Positions 36,909-45,184 of a DNA stretch of 64,000 bases are shown here, in pieces. The notes beneath the pieces were generated by a model. That model saw only the letters and a program-made list of their open reading frames with translations, did not search any database and had not been told where the DNA came from. This DNA is from Solibacillus daqui (GTDB lineage Bacteria > Bacillota > Bacilli > Bacillales_A > Planococcaceae). Where the stretch lies: assembly GCF_028747805.1 (NCBI RefSeq), contig NZ_CP114887.1, forward strand, positions 1,357,501-1,421,500, read 5' to 3'. A program made the translations under genes and the position numbers. How positions within the stretch are numbered: the stretch's first letter is position 1; every line of letters begins with the position of its first letter.

Positions 36909-37541
36909 ATGAGTTTGTATTTTGGTTATGTTTTAATAGGGCTTGCAATTGCAATGCCTGTTGGGGCAATTACTGTTGAAATGACAAAACAAGGTTTAAA
37001 AAATGGTTTTATTTATGGATGGGCTGTTGGAATTGGTGGCATGACGATTGATGTGCTATTAATCGTTGCCCTGTACTTTGGGCTTGCCAAGTTTTTAGCT
37101 TTGCCGTATATTCAAATGCCGCTTTGGATTATAGGAGCACTCTTTTTATTTATGCTTGCTTATGATTCTATTAAAAATGCCGATAAGGACATTACACTAG
37201 CTGGTGAAAAAGTGGATAAATCTTTTTTTACTACGTATCGAAATGGTTTATTAGTAGCAGTTTCTCCAGGGAATTTAGTGTTTTGGATTTCCGTTTTTGG
37301 TGCAGTACTGGCAGATTCCTATAATGTAAGTGGTACGAATCAGTTTATTATCGTAGCGTTAGGGATTTTATCGGGAATTCTATTACATGACATTGGCTTA
37401 TTAACAATTGTTGCATTAACAAGAAAAGTAATGAATCGTCAAATGATTAAATGGGCATCAATCATTGCTGGCATGTTATTATTTGGATTTGGCTGTTATT
37501 TTATTTATGAATTTATAATTGATTTAAAAAGCTACCTTTAA
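36909..37541 (+). CDS. LysE-family amino acid exporter
   Basis: 210 residues with six helices. The N-terminal LIGLAIAMPVGAITVEMTKQGLKNGF is the LysE/RhtB signature region, and VAVSPGNLVFWISVFGAV the second. It exports an amino acid or derivative. ATG 36909 follows GGAAG; the frame is open to 36828 but that part has no helix. It converges with the RNPP regulator locus. Confidence 0.85.
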   Translation: MSLYFGYVLIGLAIAMPVGAITVEMTKQGLKNGFIYGWAVGIGGMTIDVLLIVALYFGLAKFLALPYIQMPLWIIGALFLFMLAYDSIKNADKDITLAGEKVDKSFFTTYRNGLLVAVSPGNLVFWISVFGAVLADSYNVSGTNQFIIVALGILSGILLHDIGLLTIVALTRKVMNRQMIKWASIIAGMLLFGFGCYFIYEFIIDLKSYL

Positions 37542-37565
37542 AATTTAATAGTGGTGACAATATAA

Positions 37566-37616
37566 AACCTACATACTTTGAATTATATTTTCAAAGTGTG
37601 TAGGTTCATTTTTTGA
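37566..37616. terminator. Terminator between the LysE gene and the peptide gene
   Basis: A 17-base stem (37566-37582 with 37590-37606, one G-U pair) followed by T residues on the plus strand. It lies 19 bases after the stop of the minus-strand peptide gene and could end both transcripts. Confidence 0.75.
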
Positions 37617-37634
37617 TGCTTTATAATATGAATT

Positions 37635-37796
37635 TTAAAAATCTAAAAGTGAATATGTATTTTCTTGAACATTAAATGTAGTAACGCCAAGTCCCGGTAA
37701 TTCATTTTCTGCATGTGCAGTACTAGTAAATTGCAACATAAATACGCCAATACCTAAAACGAATAGTAAATTAAATATTTTTTTCTTTTTCAACAT
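37635..37796 (-). CDS. Secreted signalling peptide precursor (Phr/PapR/NprX-like)
   Basis: 53 residues. MLKKKKIFNLLFVLGIGVF is a lysine-rich Sec signal peptide, with the cleavage motif THA-like TSTAHA before an exported 24-residue part. The C terminus is NTYSLLDF. In the known RNPP systems the active signal is a five- to eight-residue C-terminal or internal fragment; PapR of the PlcR system ends LPFEF, a similar hydrophobic-acidic-Phe pattern. ATG overlaps the regulator stop as TAATG, with GGAGG seven bases upstream. No cysteine, so not lipidated. Its role as the regulator's pheromone is inferred from this context. Confidence 0.8.
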   Translation of the reverse strand: MLKKKKIFNLLFVLGIGVFMLQFTSTAHAENELPGLGVTTFNVQENTYSLLDF

Positions 37797-39070
37797 TATA
37801 AATCCTCCCAATAGCGTACATTCTGATTATTAGTAAATGTCGCGCGTTCATAATAGTGTGTTGCTAATTTGTACTTTTGCTGTTTTCTTAATAATTCAGC
37901 CACTTTAATGCCATATTTATAGACATGGCGAGCATCATTTTTATTTTCAAAGTGACTTAACGCTTCATTAATAAACTTCAAATCATCAAATTGAATAAAT
38001 AAATGGTAATACAATTTGAAATGGTAATAGTAAGATTTGTAGTTTTCGTGATTTTCTATGAGAGATATCCCTCTATTAATCCATGTTTCCATAATAACAT
38101 AATTTTCTAATTTTGAATATATTTGTATAATAGAAAAAATCGTAATTAGTTGTTTTTCTAAAGTGACTTTCATTTCAAAGCTTTTAAAAAAATAATCAAG
38201 TGCTTCTTCTAAATTACCCAATGAAGAATTTACAGAACCAAGGTTTTGATAAATCACAGGGATAAAATTGCTGTATTGTGTGTTTTCAGCTAACTTAAGT
38301 GCTTTACTATAAATTTCCTGTGCTTTTTCTAAGTTTTTTAATTTTTGATGGGCAATACCTTCGATTAGTAGGCATTCGATAAGGCGAGAAAAATTAACTT
38401 TATTCATAAAATATTGAGTAGGATATGTTAGACATTCAATACACTGAAAATATTGATTGTTTGCTAACAATGCTAAAGACCTTATATAAGCTAAGTCTGC
38501 TTTTTCAATTTCCCCAAATTGCTCAAAAGGTAGTTTTTGAGCTGCTCTATCGAAGGCATCACATGCACGGCTAAATTGATTGTTATTATAACAATGAATA
38601 CCGAGACACTTTTCAAACAAATAGCTCTGTTTGTGGTCTAAACTTTGGACATTACTTGAAAGCACAGCTATTTGTGAATCGATTTCATCAAAATTTGTTC
38701 CTATAATAAGTAACAAATATAGTTGCAGTAATTTAAAATCAAAAAATGTTTCTTTAGAAAAATAATTAGATCGTTTATCACTTAAATATGAAAGCTTCTC
38801 TTTTGTATACGATGTAGAACGTTTTTGAATAACTTCCTTGTAAATGGAGAAAAATTCTTCATGATATACATGATGATTTTCTAAATCGGATTTCGCCAAA
38901 TCAAGATTTAAATTAAGTCGATTAGCTAGCAATTGTAAGATTTCAGAATTTGGCGCAACTTGATTATTTTCTATTTTACTTAAATATGAAGTTGAACAAA
39001 TTCCTTTTGCTAATACATTTTGTTTCTTGCCTTGCTTAATTCGTTCTGATTTTATTAGATTACCTAACAA
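37796..39070 (-). CDS. RNPP-family HTH-TPR regulator (NprR/PlcR-like)
   Basis: 424 residues, almost exactly the length of NprR (about 423). The first 60 residues are an XRE-type HTH (LIKSERIKQGKKQNVLAKGICSTSYLSKIE). The rest is helical TPR repeats, for example KNLEKAQEIYSKALKLAEN and GNLEEALDYFFKSFEMKV. The family binds re-imported peptides in the TPR groove and switches DNA binding. Start TTG 39070 has GGAGG seven bases upstream; an ATG at 39097 lies before that site. It is followed, with a one-base overlap, by a secreted peptide gene, the classic receptor-pheromone order. Target promoters unknown. Confidence 0.85.
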   Translation of the reverse strand: MLGNLIKSERIKQGKKQNVLAKGICSTSYLSKIENNQVAPNSEILQLLANRLNLNLDLAKSDLENHHVYHEEFFSIYKEVIQKRSTSYTKEKLSYLSDKRSNYFSKETFFDFKLLQLYLLLIIGTNFDEIDSQIAVLSSNVQSLDHKQSYLFEKCLGIHCYNNNQFSRACDAFDRAAQKLPFEQFGEIEKADLAYIRSLALLANNQYFQCIECLTYPTQYFMNKVNFSRLIECLLIEGIAHQKLKNLEKAQEIYSKALKLAENTQYSNFIPVIYQNLGSVNSSLGNLEEALDYFFKSFEMKVTLEKQLITIFSIIQIYSKLENYVIMETWINRGISLIENHENYKSYYYHFKLYYHLFIQFDDLKFINEALSHFENKNDARHVYKYGIKVAELLRKQQKYKLATHYYERATFTNNQNVRYWEDL

Positions 39071-39484
39071 ATTGCCCCCTCCTAGCAAAAATTTCATGAA
39101 ATAAGGAATTTTATTCTCGATAGTACTATTTGTTTAGATGTTTCTGTGAAAAATTTCCCAACCTAAATGCGTTTATCATCATATAGACAGTGTATATAAT
39201 ATTATTATATTATAAGGCAATTGTAGTAAAAAGTTGCTTCTTTAATCACTTTACCATATTTAATCTCTAGAAAACTGATCTCACTTTTTAATACATAATT
39301 TGCTAGTTTGAAGGTTATTTGATGATGAAACATATTTATATTTTATTAGAATCTGATTAATAAGGTAACAATTAAAATGTTTTGAAATAGTATTGGAATT
39401 AATGAAGTAGTAGAATTAGTATATTTTAAATTGGAAAAACTGTATATGCAGCATTTATAAGAAGCTAAGAGGAGGAAAAACATA
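39071..39484. other. Intergenic region between the RNPP regulator and an unknown gene
   Basis: AT-rich divergent promoter region of 414 bases. No gene is supported; a 12-codon frame near 39322 lacks a ribosome site. It must hold the regulator promoter and the promoter of the plus-strand gene, and is the first place to look for the regulator's binding site. I did not find a match to the PlcR box. Confidence 0.4.
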
Positions 39485-39793
39485 ATGACATTTTTAAAAT
39501 TTGAGGTGAATGGCCATTTACAAGAACATTTTACGGTACGTGAAACGACGATTCTTCAAATGGCAATTTTAAATATAGCTGCGATGACAAACGTTTTAAT
39601 TTTTGAAACAGGGGTATTGTTAAATCCGCCTGATGAAGGGGAAATTGGAATTACACTTACATATGAAAGGGAAATTGAAAGAGAAAAAGAAAAAGAATTT
39701 TGTGAAGCATTTATATACAAAATAAATACTTTCTTCCAGATGTCAAATTTAGATTTATATTTGTACCTTGTTAATGATAGATATATATCATAA
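39485..39793 (+). CDS. Unknown 102-residue protein divergent from the RNPP regulator
   Basis: AGAGGAGG nine bases before the ATG makes this a solid gene. The protein has a beta-rich start (FLKFEVNGHLQEHFTVRET), a short hydrophobic middle, an acidic-basic stretch EREIEREKEKEFCEAF and an aromatic end. No membrane helix or signal peptide is clear. Not recognised. Its promoter shares a region with the quorum-sensing regulator, so it is a candidate target. Confidence 0.6.
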   Translation: MTFLKFEVNGHLQEHFTVRETTILQMAILNIAAMTNVLIFETGVLLNPPDEGEIGITLTYEREIEREKEKEFCEAFIYKINTFFQMSNLDLYLYLVNDRYIS

Positions 39794-39799
39794 ATAGAA

Positions 39800-39831
39800 A
39801 GCGCCCCCTGAAAAACAGGTGGGCGTTATTT
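39800..39831 (+). terminator. Terminator of the unknown gene
   Basis: AGCGCCCCCTG pairs with CAGGTGGGCGTT (one G-U), followed by ATTTGT. Confidence 0.6.
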
Positions 39832-39923
39832 GTCGTTTAAGTAAAATCAGTTTAAATCTTCTTGAAAGTAACTAAATAGTCATGCGTACAGATAAAATTA
39901 ACTCAGTCCAATTTATAAAATAT

Positions 39924-40014
39924 GGAGGAGGAATTATAATGCAAAAGGTATAATCCTAAAAGACAGGATATTACTAGGCGTTTATGGTTCAACATATGTT
40001 GGTCAATTTTGATA
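39924..40014 (+). other. Strong ribosome site before a four-codon ORF (relic small gene?)
   Basis: GGAGGAGG precedes ATG 39939 by seven bases, but the frame stops after four codons (MQKV). In another frame, directly after the ATG, 23 codons read AKGIILKDRILLGVYGSTYV... and stop at about 40012. One indel would join them, so this looks like a frameshifted small-protein gene. Confidence 0.35.
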
Positions 40015-40060
40015 AATTTGAAAAGATGTTCGATTAAAATGTGTAAAGCTTATATTTGTT

Positions 40061-40759
40061 TTACTTTTTAAATAAGCTAACAACAAAATCCTCTAAACCA
40101 AATTCATCCTGCGTTAAATTGTCGTACTGCATATCACGTATTTCAATTTCTTCAAATCTTTTAAAAATTACTTTTAATTTTTCCTTCGAGTAGCCAATAC
40201 CACCATGTAAGCTTCGATCCATATAATATTGCTCATCAGCAAGAGCGGAGCCACCGTACTTGCCATTTTCTTTAAAGGCACTAATTGAAAAATAGCCATC
40301 ATGTTTTAAATGGTGTTGAAGAAATTGAATGTAAGTAATTCTTCGGTGTGGTGCTAGGTGATGAAAACAGCCAGAATCGTAAATAAAATCAAATGACTCA
40401 TTTGGAAATATTAAATTGAAAATATTTTCACAGTAAAATTCAATATCCACATTTTCCAAGCTAGCCTGTTGTGTCGCCCAATTTGCAGCCTCCTGTGATA
40501 AATCAACAGCTGTTACTGAGAAGCCATTTTTAGCTAAATAAATTGCATTTCGTCCATTGCCACAGCCAATTTCAAGTACGCGACCACGTTGAATCATATT
40601 GTTTTCAACATACTTCTTTAAATGCTCGTCAACGCGGTCACAAAAAAATGGAATTTCCTTTTCTTTACGATCCTTATAAAACGAATCCCAAAATTGTGTG
40701 GGCTCTCTTAATAAAGAATCTAATAAATCATATACATCTTGTTCATCTTTCACTAACAT
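40061..40759 (-). CDS. SAM-dependent methyltransferase
   Basis: 232 residues, class I fold. Motif I is VLEIGCGNGRNAIYLA, followed by FSVTAVDLSQEA and the substrate-side FDFIYDSGCFHHLAPHRR, which resembles thiopurine or tellurite-resistance type methyltransferases. Substrate unknown. Start 40759 has AGGAGGG five bases upstream. Monocistronic. Confidence 0.82.
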   Translation of the reverse strand: MLVKDEQDVYDLLDSLLREPTQFWDSFYKDRKEKEIPFFCDRVDEHLKKYVENNMIQRGRVLEIGCGNGRNAIYLAKNGFSVTAVDLSQEAANWATQQASLENVDIEFYCENIFNLIFPNESFDFIYDSGCFHHLAPHRRITYIQFLQHHLKHDGYFSISAFKENGKYGGSALADEQYYMDRSLHGGIGYSKEKLKVIFKRFEEIEIRDMQYDNLTQDEFGLEDFVVSLFKK

Positions 40760-41055
40760 CGAATCCCTCCTTTAATAGTATAAATTGTAATATAATGTTA
40801 GTTGAGGAATGTTACAAATAGTTTATAAACAGGTTAAATCGATTGTTATTTTAGGTGTTAATCCGCGCTGAAATGCATTTTAACGTGGTTAGTTTAATAG
40901 ATTTGGAGTTTTTATCCATCAATTAAGGGAATGTAAGTGAAATGATGAAAACTTGACTGGGTGGAAATGGGAGATCTTCACGGTACCTTATGAATAACGG
41001 TGTATTACATTTGTTACAAATATTACAATTAGGATAAATGAAAGGAAGGTATTCT

Positions 41056-41490
41056 ATGCAAATTCGTCGATTCAAAAAGGAAGATATTCTTGAACTAACA
41101 CAATTAATGACACAGCTCGGTTATCCTACCACCTCTTCTCAACTGCAAAATCGTTTTGAAAAGCTATTAAATTTACCAAACTATCACATCTTTATTGCTG
41201 AGCTTGAAGGGGAAGTAGTTGGGTTTGCAGGATTAATGAAACAATGGGCGTTTGAATTTGATGGGCCATATGTAAGGGTTTTAGCGTTAGTTGTAGATGA
41301 AAAGCATCGTCGAAAGAATATCGGGCAGTGCTTAATGCAGGAAGTGGATAATTGGTCAAGTAACAACGATTGTGTGGCAGTTACATTAAATAGTGGGAAT
41401 CGAGATGAACGTAAGGCAGCGCATCAATTTTATGAGCGATTAGGATACGCTGCGAAAAGTACAGGGTTTACGAAAAATTTGAGGAGCTAA
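41056..41490 (+). CDS. GNAT-family N-acetyltransferase
   Basis: 144 residues with the acetyl-CoA loop VVDEKHRRKNIGQCLMQEV and a C-terminal AAHQFYERLGY. Begins MQIRRFKKEDI after GGAAGG; an ATG at 41038 lies before that site. Substrate unknown. The next gene starts three bases after its stop. Confidence 0.85.
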   Translation: MQIRRFKKEDILELTQLMTQLGYPTTSSQLQNRFEKLLNLPNYHIFIAELEGEVVGFAGLMKQWAFEFDGPYVRVLALVVDEKHRRKNIGQCLMQEVDNWSSNNDCVAVTLNSGNRDERKAAHQFYERLGYAAKSTGFTKNLRS

Positions 41491-41493
41491 AGT

Positions 41494-41733
41494 ATGAAAT
41501 TTATCGAATTTGGCATCGGTAATACATGGCTTGTACGAACAGAAACGGAATTAGCGGATGGCACAGAATACGAAGAGAAGGGTATTGTTGGCCCAATTCA
41601 ATTTCATTCTGCCTATATACGAGTTTGGATTTGGAAAACGGTGCTTATTTTTGATTTAAAGGAAGGCATAAAGCTTAAAAAGAAGAATCGTAATGAATTT
41701 AAGGTGATTTTTGGTATTGTAAGTAAAGATTGA
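41494..41733 (+). CDS. DUF3977 family protein
   Basis: 79 residues. The start MKFIEFGIGNTWLVRTETEL followed by DGTEYEEKGIVGP matches the DUF3977 proteins of bacilli. Small soluble beta-rich protein of unknown function. GAGGAG precedes the ATG and it is co-transcribed with the acetyltransferase. Confidence 0.8.
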   Translation: MKFIEFGIGNTWLVRTETELADGTEYEEKGIVGPIQFHSAYIRVWIWKTVLIFDLKEGIKLKKKNRNEFKVIFGIVSKD

Positions 41734-41743
41734 TTAAAGAATG

Positions 41744-41780
41744 AAAACGTCTTCGAAATTCCTATGAAGACGTTTTTTTA
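41744..41780. terminator. Bidirectional terminator
   Basis: AAAACGTCTTC (41744-41754) pairs with GAAGACGTTTT (41766-41776), T-run after, between converging genes. Confidence 0.75.
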
Positions 41781-41785
41781 TTTCC

Positions 41786-42958
41786 TTATCTCACACTGTC
41801 TGCATTAATAGAATACATGTTTCCAATTAATAAGTACGAAGCCATTGAAATAATCGCTAATATTAAAAAAATATAGTTCGTTCCTATTACAGAGGCAATG
41901 ACACCTAAGAGTGGGCTTATACAAACAACACTTCCTTGATTGATAATCATTCGAAAGCTCGCCATTTTACCATTAAAGCCCGTAGCAGTATGCATTTGTT
42001 GAACTGCTTGAAAGTGGCTTCGAATCCATGTTGTTAACAAACCTATTGAAAATAAGCAGATAAAAATAACAATATAGCTTTTACTAAATACACAAAGTAT
42101 CAAGGCTATGCTAAGTATCAAAAATGCAGTGTGTGAGAAAATATTGCTTAATTTTGTTAAGAATTGCTTTGAACATAATCCGATTGAGATGCCACCTATT
42201 GTTAATATTATTTGTAAATAACCATAAACAGTCGCATTATTTGCAACTGTTTCATACGTATAGGCAGCTAAAAATCCTGTTGTGCAATGAGTAATAACTT
42301 GACCAGATCCAAGTATAACGAAGAGTTTCCAAAATATCGGTTTAGTTTTAATGTAACGAAAGCCATCTTTCAAATCTTGATGAATCGTAGTTTGAATCTG
42401 GTTTTTTGCTTGAACTGTTTTAGGTAATGTGTAAGAAATCGCTAAAGTAATCGCTATGAAACAAAGCATAAGTAGTAAAATAGATATATTCGAGTAATCT
42501 ACAAGTTGGCTGGCGATAAAGGTACCAACTACTCCGCCAAAAATTGAAATAGAGGCGGACTTTGTAAATAGGTAAGGTAATTGGTTATGTTCAAAAAGAT
42601 GTGTCATATAAACTTGTATGGATGGTCTAAAAATACTACCACCTAATTGTAAAAGCATTTGTGATAAGTACAGCATATAGATTGTATCCATTTGAAAACT
42701 AAATAGCGTATTTAAAAGTGCGATTGCTATAACAATTATGGCAATTTGAATCATCTTTTTGCTATCTCGTCGATCGACAATCGCTCCGATATATAGATTG
42801 GCAATTAAGCTAGGAACAAATCCTAAGCTAATGTAAAGCCCAGTTAATAGCAAGCTTCCGGTCGTTGCAAAAATAGTCCAAGAGCTTAACACTAAAAATG
42901 CACCGCTTATTAATTCAAGTGAAAATTGAATAAAAAATATTTTTTTTACATAGGGCAT
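41786..42958 (-). CDS. MFS transporter divergent from an SgrR-like regulator
   Basis: 390 residues with 12 helices. Motif A is LYIGAIVDRRDSKKM between helices 2 and 3. The layout and the FRPSIQVYMTHLFEHNQLPYLF stretch resemble the MFS_3-type exporters. ATG 42958 follows GGTGA; upstream in-frame codons lack sense. It is transcribed away from the SgrR-like gene, as the sugar exporter SetA sits near SgrR in enteric bacteria, so it is probably under that regulator. Confidence 0.8.
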   Translation of the reverse strand: MPYVKKIFFIQFSLELISGAFLVLSSWTIFATTGSLLLTGLYISLGFVPSLIANLYIGAIVDRRDSKKMIQIAIIVIAIALLNTLFSFQMDTIYMLYLSQMLLQLGGSIFRPSIQVYMTHLFEHNQLPYLFTKSASISIFGGVVGTFIASQLVDYSNISILLLMLCFIAITLAISYTLPKTVQAKNQIQTTIHQDLKDGFRYIKTKPIFWKLFVILGSGQVITHCTTGFLAAYTYETVANNATVYGYLQIILTIGGISIGLCSKQFLTKLSNIFSHTAFLILSIALILCVFSKSYIVIFICLFSIGLLTTWIRSHFQAVQQMHTATGFNGKMASFRMIINQGSVVCISPLLGVIASVIGTNYIFLILAIISMASYLLIGNMYSINADSVR

Positions 42959-43004
42959 CCCATTCACCAGCCTTTTCTTTATAATGAAACTATAAAGTAG
43001 ACAT

Positions 43005-43044
43005 AGGAGATTAAAAATGGACAATTATATTAAAAATGTCTCCT
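43005..43044. promoter_or_regulatory. Possible operator between divergent MFS and SgrR-like genes
   Basis: AGGAGA (43005-43010) and TCTCCT (43039-43044) are inverted repeats in the 103-base divergent gap. Short, so only suggestive. Confidence 0.3.
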
Positions 43045-43061
43045 TTTAAAAGGTGATGTAA

Positions 43062-44456
43062 ATGATCAATTTATTGAAATTATGGGCATTAAAATCAGAA
43101 GCATTAGCAATTCATGACATAGCTGAGTATTTACAATTGAGTGTGAAACAAACGGCTCGTAATTTAAAAAAGTATGAGCAGCAAGGATGGTTAACATATA
43201 TACCTGGTAAAGGCAGAGGCAACAAATCGAAAATTATTTGGCATAAAAATGTTGAAGAAATAGTAGAGGAAAGTTTAAATGACCCTAAATTATCACGTGC
43301 AATCTTAAAAATTTTAGATGTTGAACCTTTGCCTGAAGCGCTCGTTACAACTATCTTTTCATCGCTGTTTTTCAAGCAAAATCCACTGCCAAGCCAATTA
43401 ACAATACCTATTTATAATGCACAACTAAACATAGATCCACTAACGGTCACTGATACAGAATCAGCTTGGATTGTCTCGCATTTATTTAGCAGACTGGTTG
43501 ATGAACATGGTGAAGGGGATTTGGCTTTCCACTGGGAACAAAAACAAGGGAAATTTATTTTTTATATGAGGACCAGCCTTTATTGGCATACAGGACAACC
43601 AATGGAGATGCAGCAAATTGTCAATTCGTTGTTAAAGTCTTTTAATCATGGAAGCTATATGCAATATCGAGCGAAATTAAAGGGCATTCACTATTCAAAT
43701 CAGTGTCTAATATTTGATTATGATGGCACATTACAAGAGCTTTTGTTAGTACTTGCTCAAATAGAATTTTCAATACAATATAAAGGATTTTATTCAGGTG
43801 CTTTTATAATAAAACAGAATGTAACAAATCAATATGTATTAACTGCAAACCCAAATTACCATTTAGCAAAGCCGATTATATGTAATATTTTGCTTCAGAC
43901 AATTCCTTCTCAAATGGCAAGAAAAATATCGTCATCGATTGTGGATGAAAATAATTGGACTGAAAAGCTAGAGTATGGCGGCACATTTTACCTTTATTAT
44001 AAATCAGATGTTTCAAAGCTACTGGAACAGCATTTGCAGGCATTTTTCTATCAGTTTGCGAAAGAGGTATCGATATTAGATGAATCAAAAATTGCTCTTC
44101 ATAGTAACCCAATTGATATTGTAATTCCTTCAGCCTCATTTAAAGTAGGCTATATCGTTAATAAGGAAAAGTTTGTTGATCTATTAAGAATAATGGGTAG
44201 TCCACTTATACAAGTGGATCATTTAACGGTGAAGGATGCTCAAAATGAAGAGAAACTTGAAAATTATGATTGCTTAATTGTTCCAATATATCCGAATTTG
44301 TTGGAGTATTCTAGAAATAGCTTTGAAACGATTTTTACTAGTAGAATTGCTTTATATGACTCTTATCGTAAAATGTATTATCCTAAAAACTTTATTCGAA
44401 AGGGGCATGATTTGTTCGGTTATCCGAATTTGAAGGAAAGTTATTTAATTCAATAA
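43062..44456 (+). CDS. SgrR-like regulator: winged HTH fused to a solute-binding domain
   Basis: 464 residues. The N terminus is a DNA-binding domain (ALAIHDIAEYLQLSVKQTARNLKKYEQQGWL). From about residue 105 it becomes an SBP_bac_5-like periplasmic-binding fold used inside the cell (NIDPLTVTDTESAWIVSHLFSRLV, then FYMRTSLYWHTGQPM). This is the SgrR architecture, which senses phosphosugar stress in enteric bacteria; the ligand here is unknown. AAAGGTGATG upstream of ATG 43062. Divergent from the MFS gene. Confidence 0.82.
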   Translation: MINLLKLWALKSEALAIHDIAEYLQLSVKQTARNLKKYEQQGWLTYIPGKGRGNKSKIIWHKNVEEIVEESLNDPKLSRAILKILDVEPLPEALVTTIFSSLFFKQNPLPSQLTIPIYNAQLNIDPLTVTDTESAWIVSHLFSRLVDEHGEGDLAFHWEQKQGKFIFYMRTSLYWHTGQPMEMQQIVNSLLKSFNHGSYMQYRAKLKGIHYSNQCLIFDYDGTLQELLLVLAQIEFSIQYKGFYSGAFIIKQNVTNQYVLTANPNYHLAKPIICNILLQTIPSQMARKISSSIVDENNWTEKLEYGGTFYLYYKSDVSKLLEQHLQAFFYQFAKEVSILDESKIALHSNPIDIVIPSASFKVGYIVNKEKFVDLLRIMGSPLIQVDHLTVKDAQNEEKLENYDCLIVPIYPNLLEYSRNSFETIFTSRIALYDSYRKMYYPKNFIRKGHDLFGYPNLKESYLIQ

Positions 44457-44478
44457 TTTTATAGATAGAAGCAAGCAA

Positions 44479-44506
44479 AAGAAACAAGCTAGGGTGCTTG
44501 TTTCTT
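44479..44506. terminator. Bidirectional terminator
   Basis: AAGAAACAAGC (44479-44489) pairs perfectly with GCTTGTTTCTT (44496-44506), loop of six bases; serves the SgrR-like gene and the ars operon. Confidence 0.65.
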
Positions 44507-44558
44507 ATGTTTAGAAGTGGTGTATGATCGGAATTCTTGATATATAGCCATTGCTAAA

Positions 44559-44765
44559 TCAAAGTTTTGGCAGTTGTAATTCATTCAACGCTTGAATAAA
44601 ATTCGCTTTTGAAATCGGCCCTAGTGAATCGATATTGCCGTTGAAAAATTGATTTACCATATAAATTTTCAGCTTCTCAATTTCAACAACTTCAGCTTGT
44701 ATCAGTAACTGCATATAAGCAGTGAAAAACTGTGTCGACTTATTTCCTGAATGGTGTATGCGCAT
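44559..44765 (-). CDS. Unknown 68-residue protein coupled to arsC
   Basis: The ATG overlaps the arsC stop as TAATG, so it is probably translated by re-initiation; the ribosome site GCAGGG is weak. The protein is soluble and helical (QFFTAYMQLLIQAEVVEIEKLKIYMVNQF, ending ALNELQLPKL) and cysteine-free. Not recognised. Being the last gene of the ars operon suggests an arsenic-linked or accessory role. Confidence 0.5.
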   Translation of the reverse strand: MRIHHSGNKSTQFFTAYMQLLIQAEVVEIEKLKIYMVNQFFNGNIDSLGPISKANFIQALNELQLPKL

Positions 44766-45175
44766 TATTTTTGCCCTGCAAACTCTTTAATACGTGTTTC
44801 AAACGCATTTCGCACGGATTGGAACACGAGCCACTTTTCTTCGTCTGTCCCTATAGCTTTAGCAGGGTCATCAAAGCCCCAGTGTTCGCGCATTATATGT
44901 GGTGGTGTCATCGGACATTTATCCGCTGCATCACCGCAAAGAGTTACGATGAGCGTTGAATAATTTAAAATGGTTTCATCAATGATATCCGAAGTTTGAT
45001 TAGTTATATCGACTCCGACCTCTGCCATTGCTTTGACGGCATTTGGATTTAAGCCGTGCGCTTCAATTCCCGCGCTTTTTACTTCCCAATCAGGTAAGTA
45101 TTTTTTTGCAAAACCTTCTGCCATTTGTGATCGACACGAATTGCCTGTACATAAAAAGTAAATCGTTTTCTTCAT
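44765..45175 (-). CDS. arsC: Thioredoxin-coupled arsenate reductase
   Basis: 136 residues of the low-molecular-weight phosphatase type. The P-loop is Cys9-TGNSC-Arg15, with the redox pair Cys80 and Cys87 in [15 protein letters not shown], as in B. subtilis and S. aureus ArsC. It reduces arsenate to arsenite for export by the pump encoded just upstream. Ten-base gap from arsB; ribosome site GGAGC. Confidence 0.93.
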   Translation of the reverse strand: MKKTIYFLCTGNSCRSQMAEGFAKKYLPDWEVKSAGIEAHGLNPNAVKAMAEVGVDITNQTSDIIDETILNYSTLIVTLCGDAADKCPMTPPHIMREHWGFDDPAKAIGTDEEKWLVFQSVRNAFETRIKEFAGQK

Positions 45176-45184
45176 AATAAGCTC

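Noticed and set aside
39100..39484. PlcR box or other known RNPP operator
   Set aside because: No match to TATGNAANNNNTNCATA was seen, so no operator is claimed.
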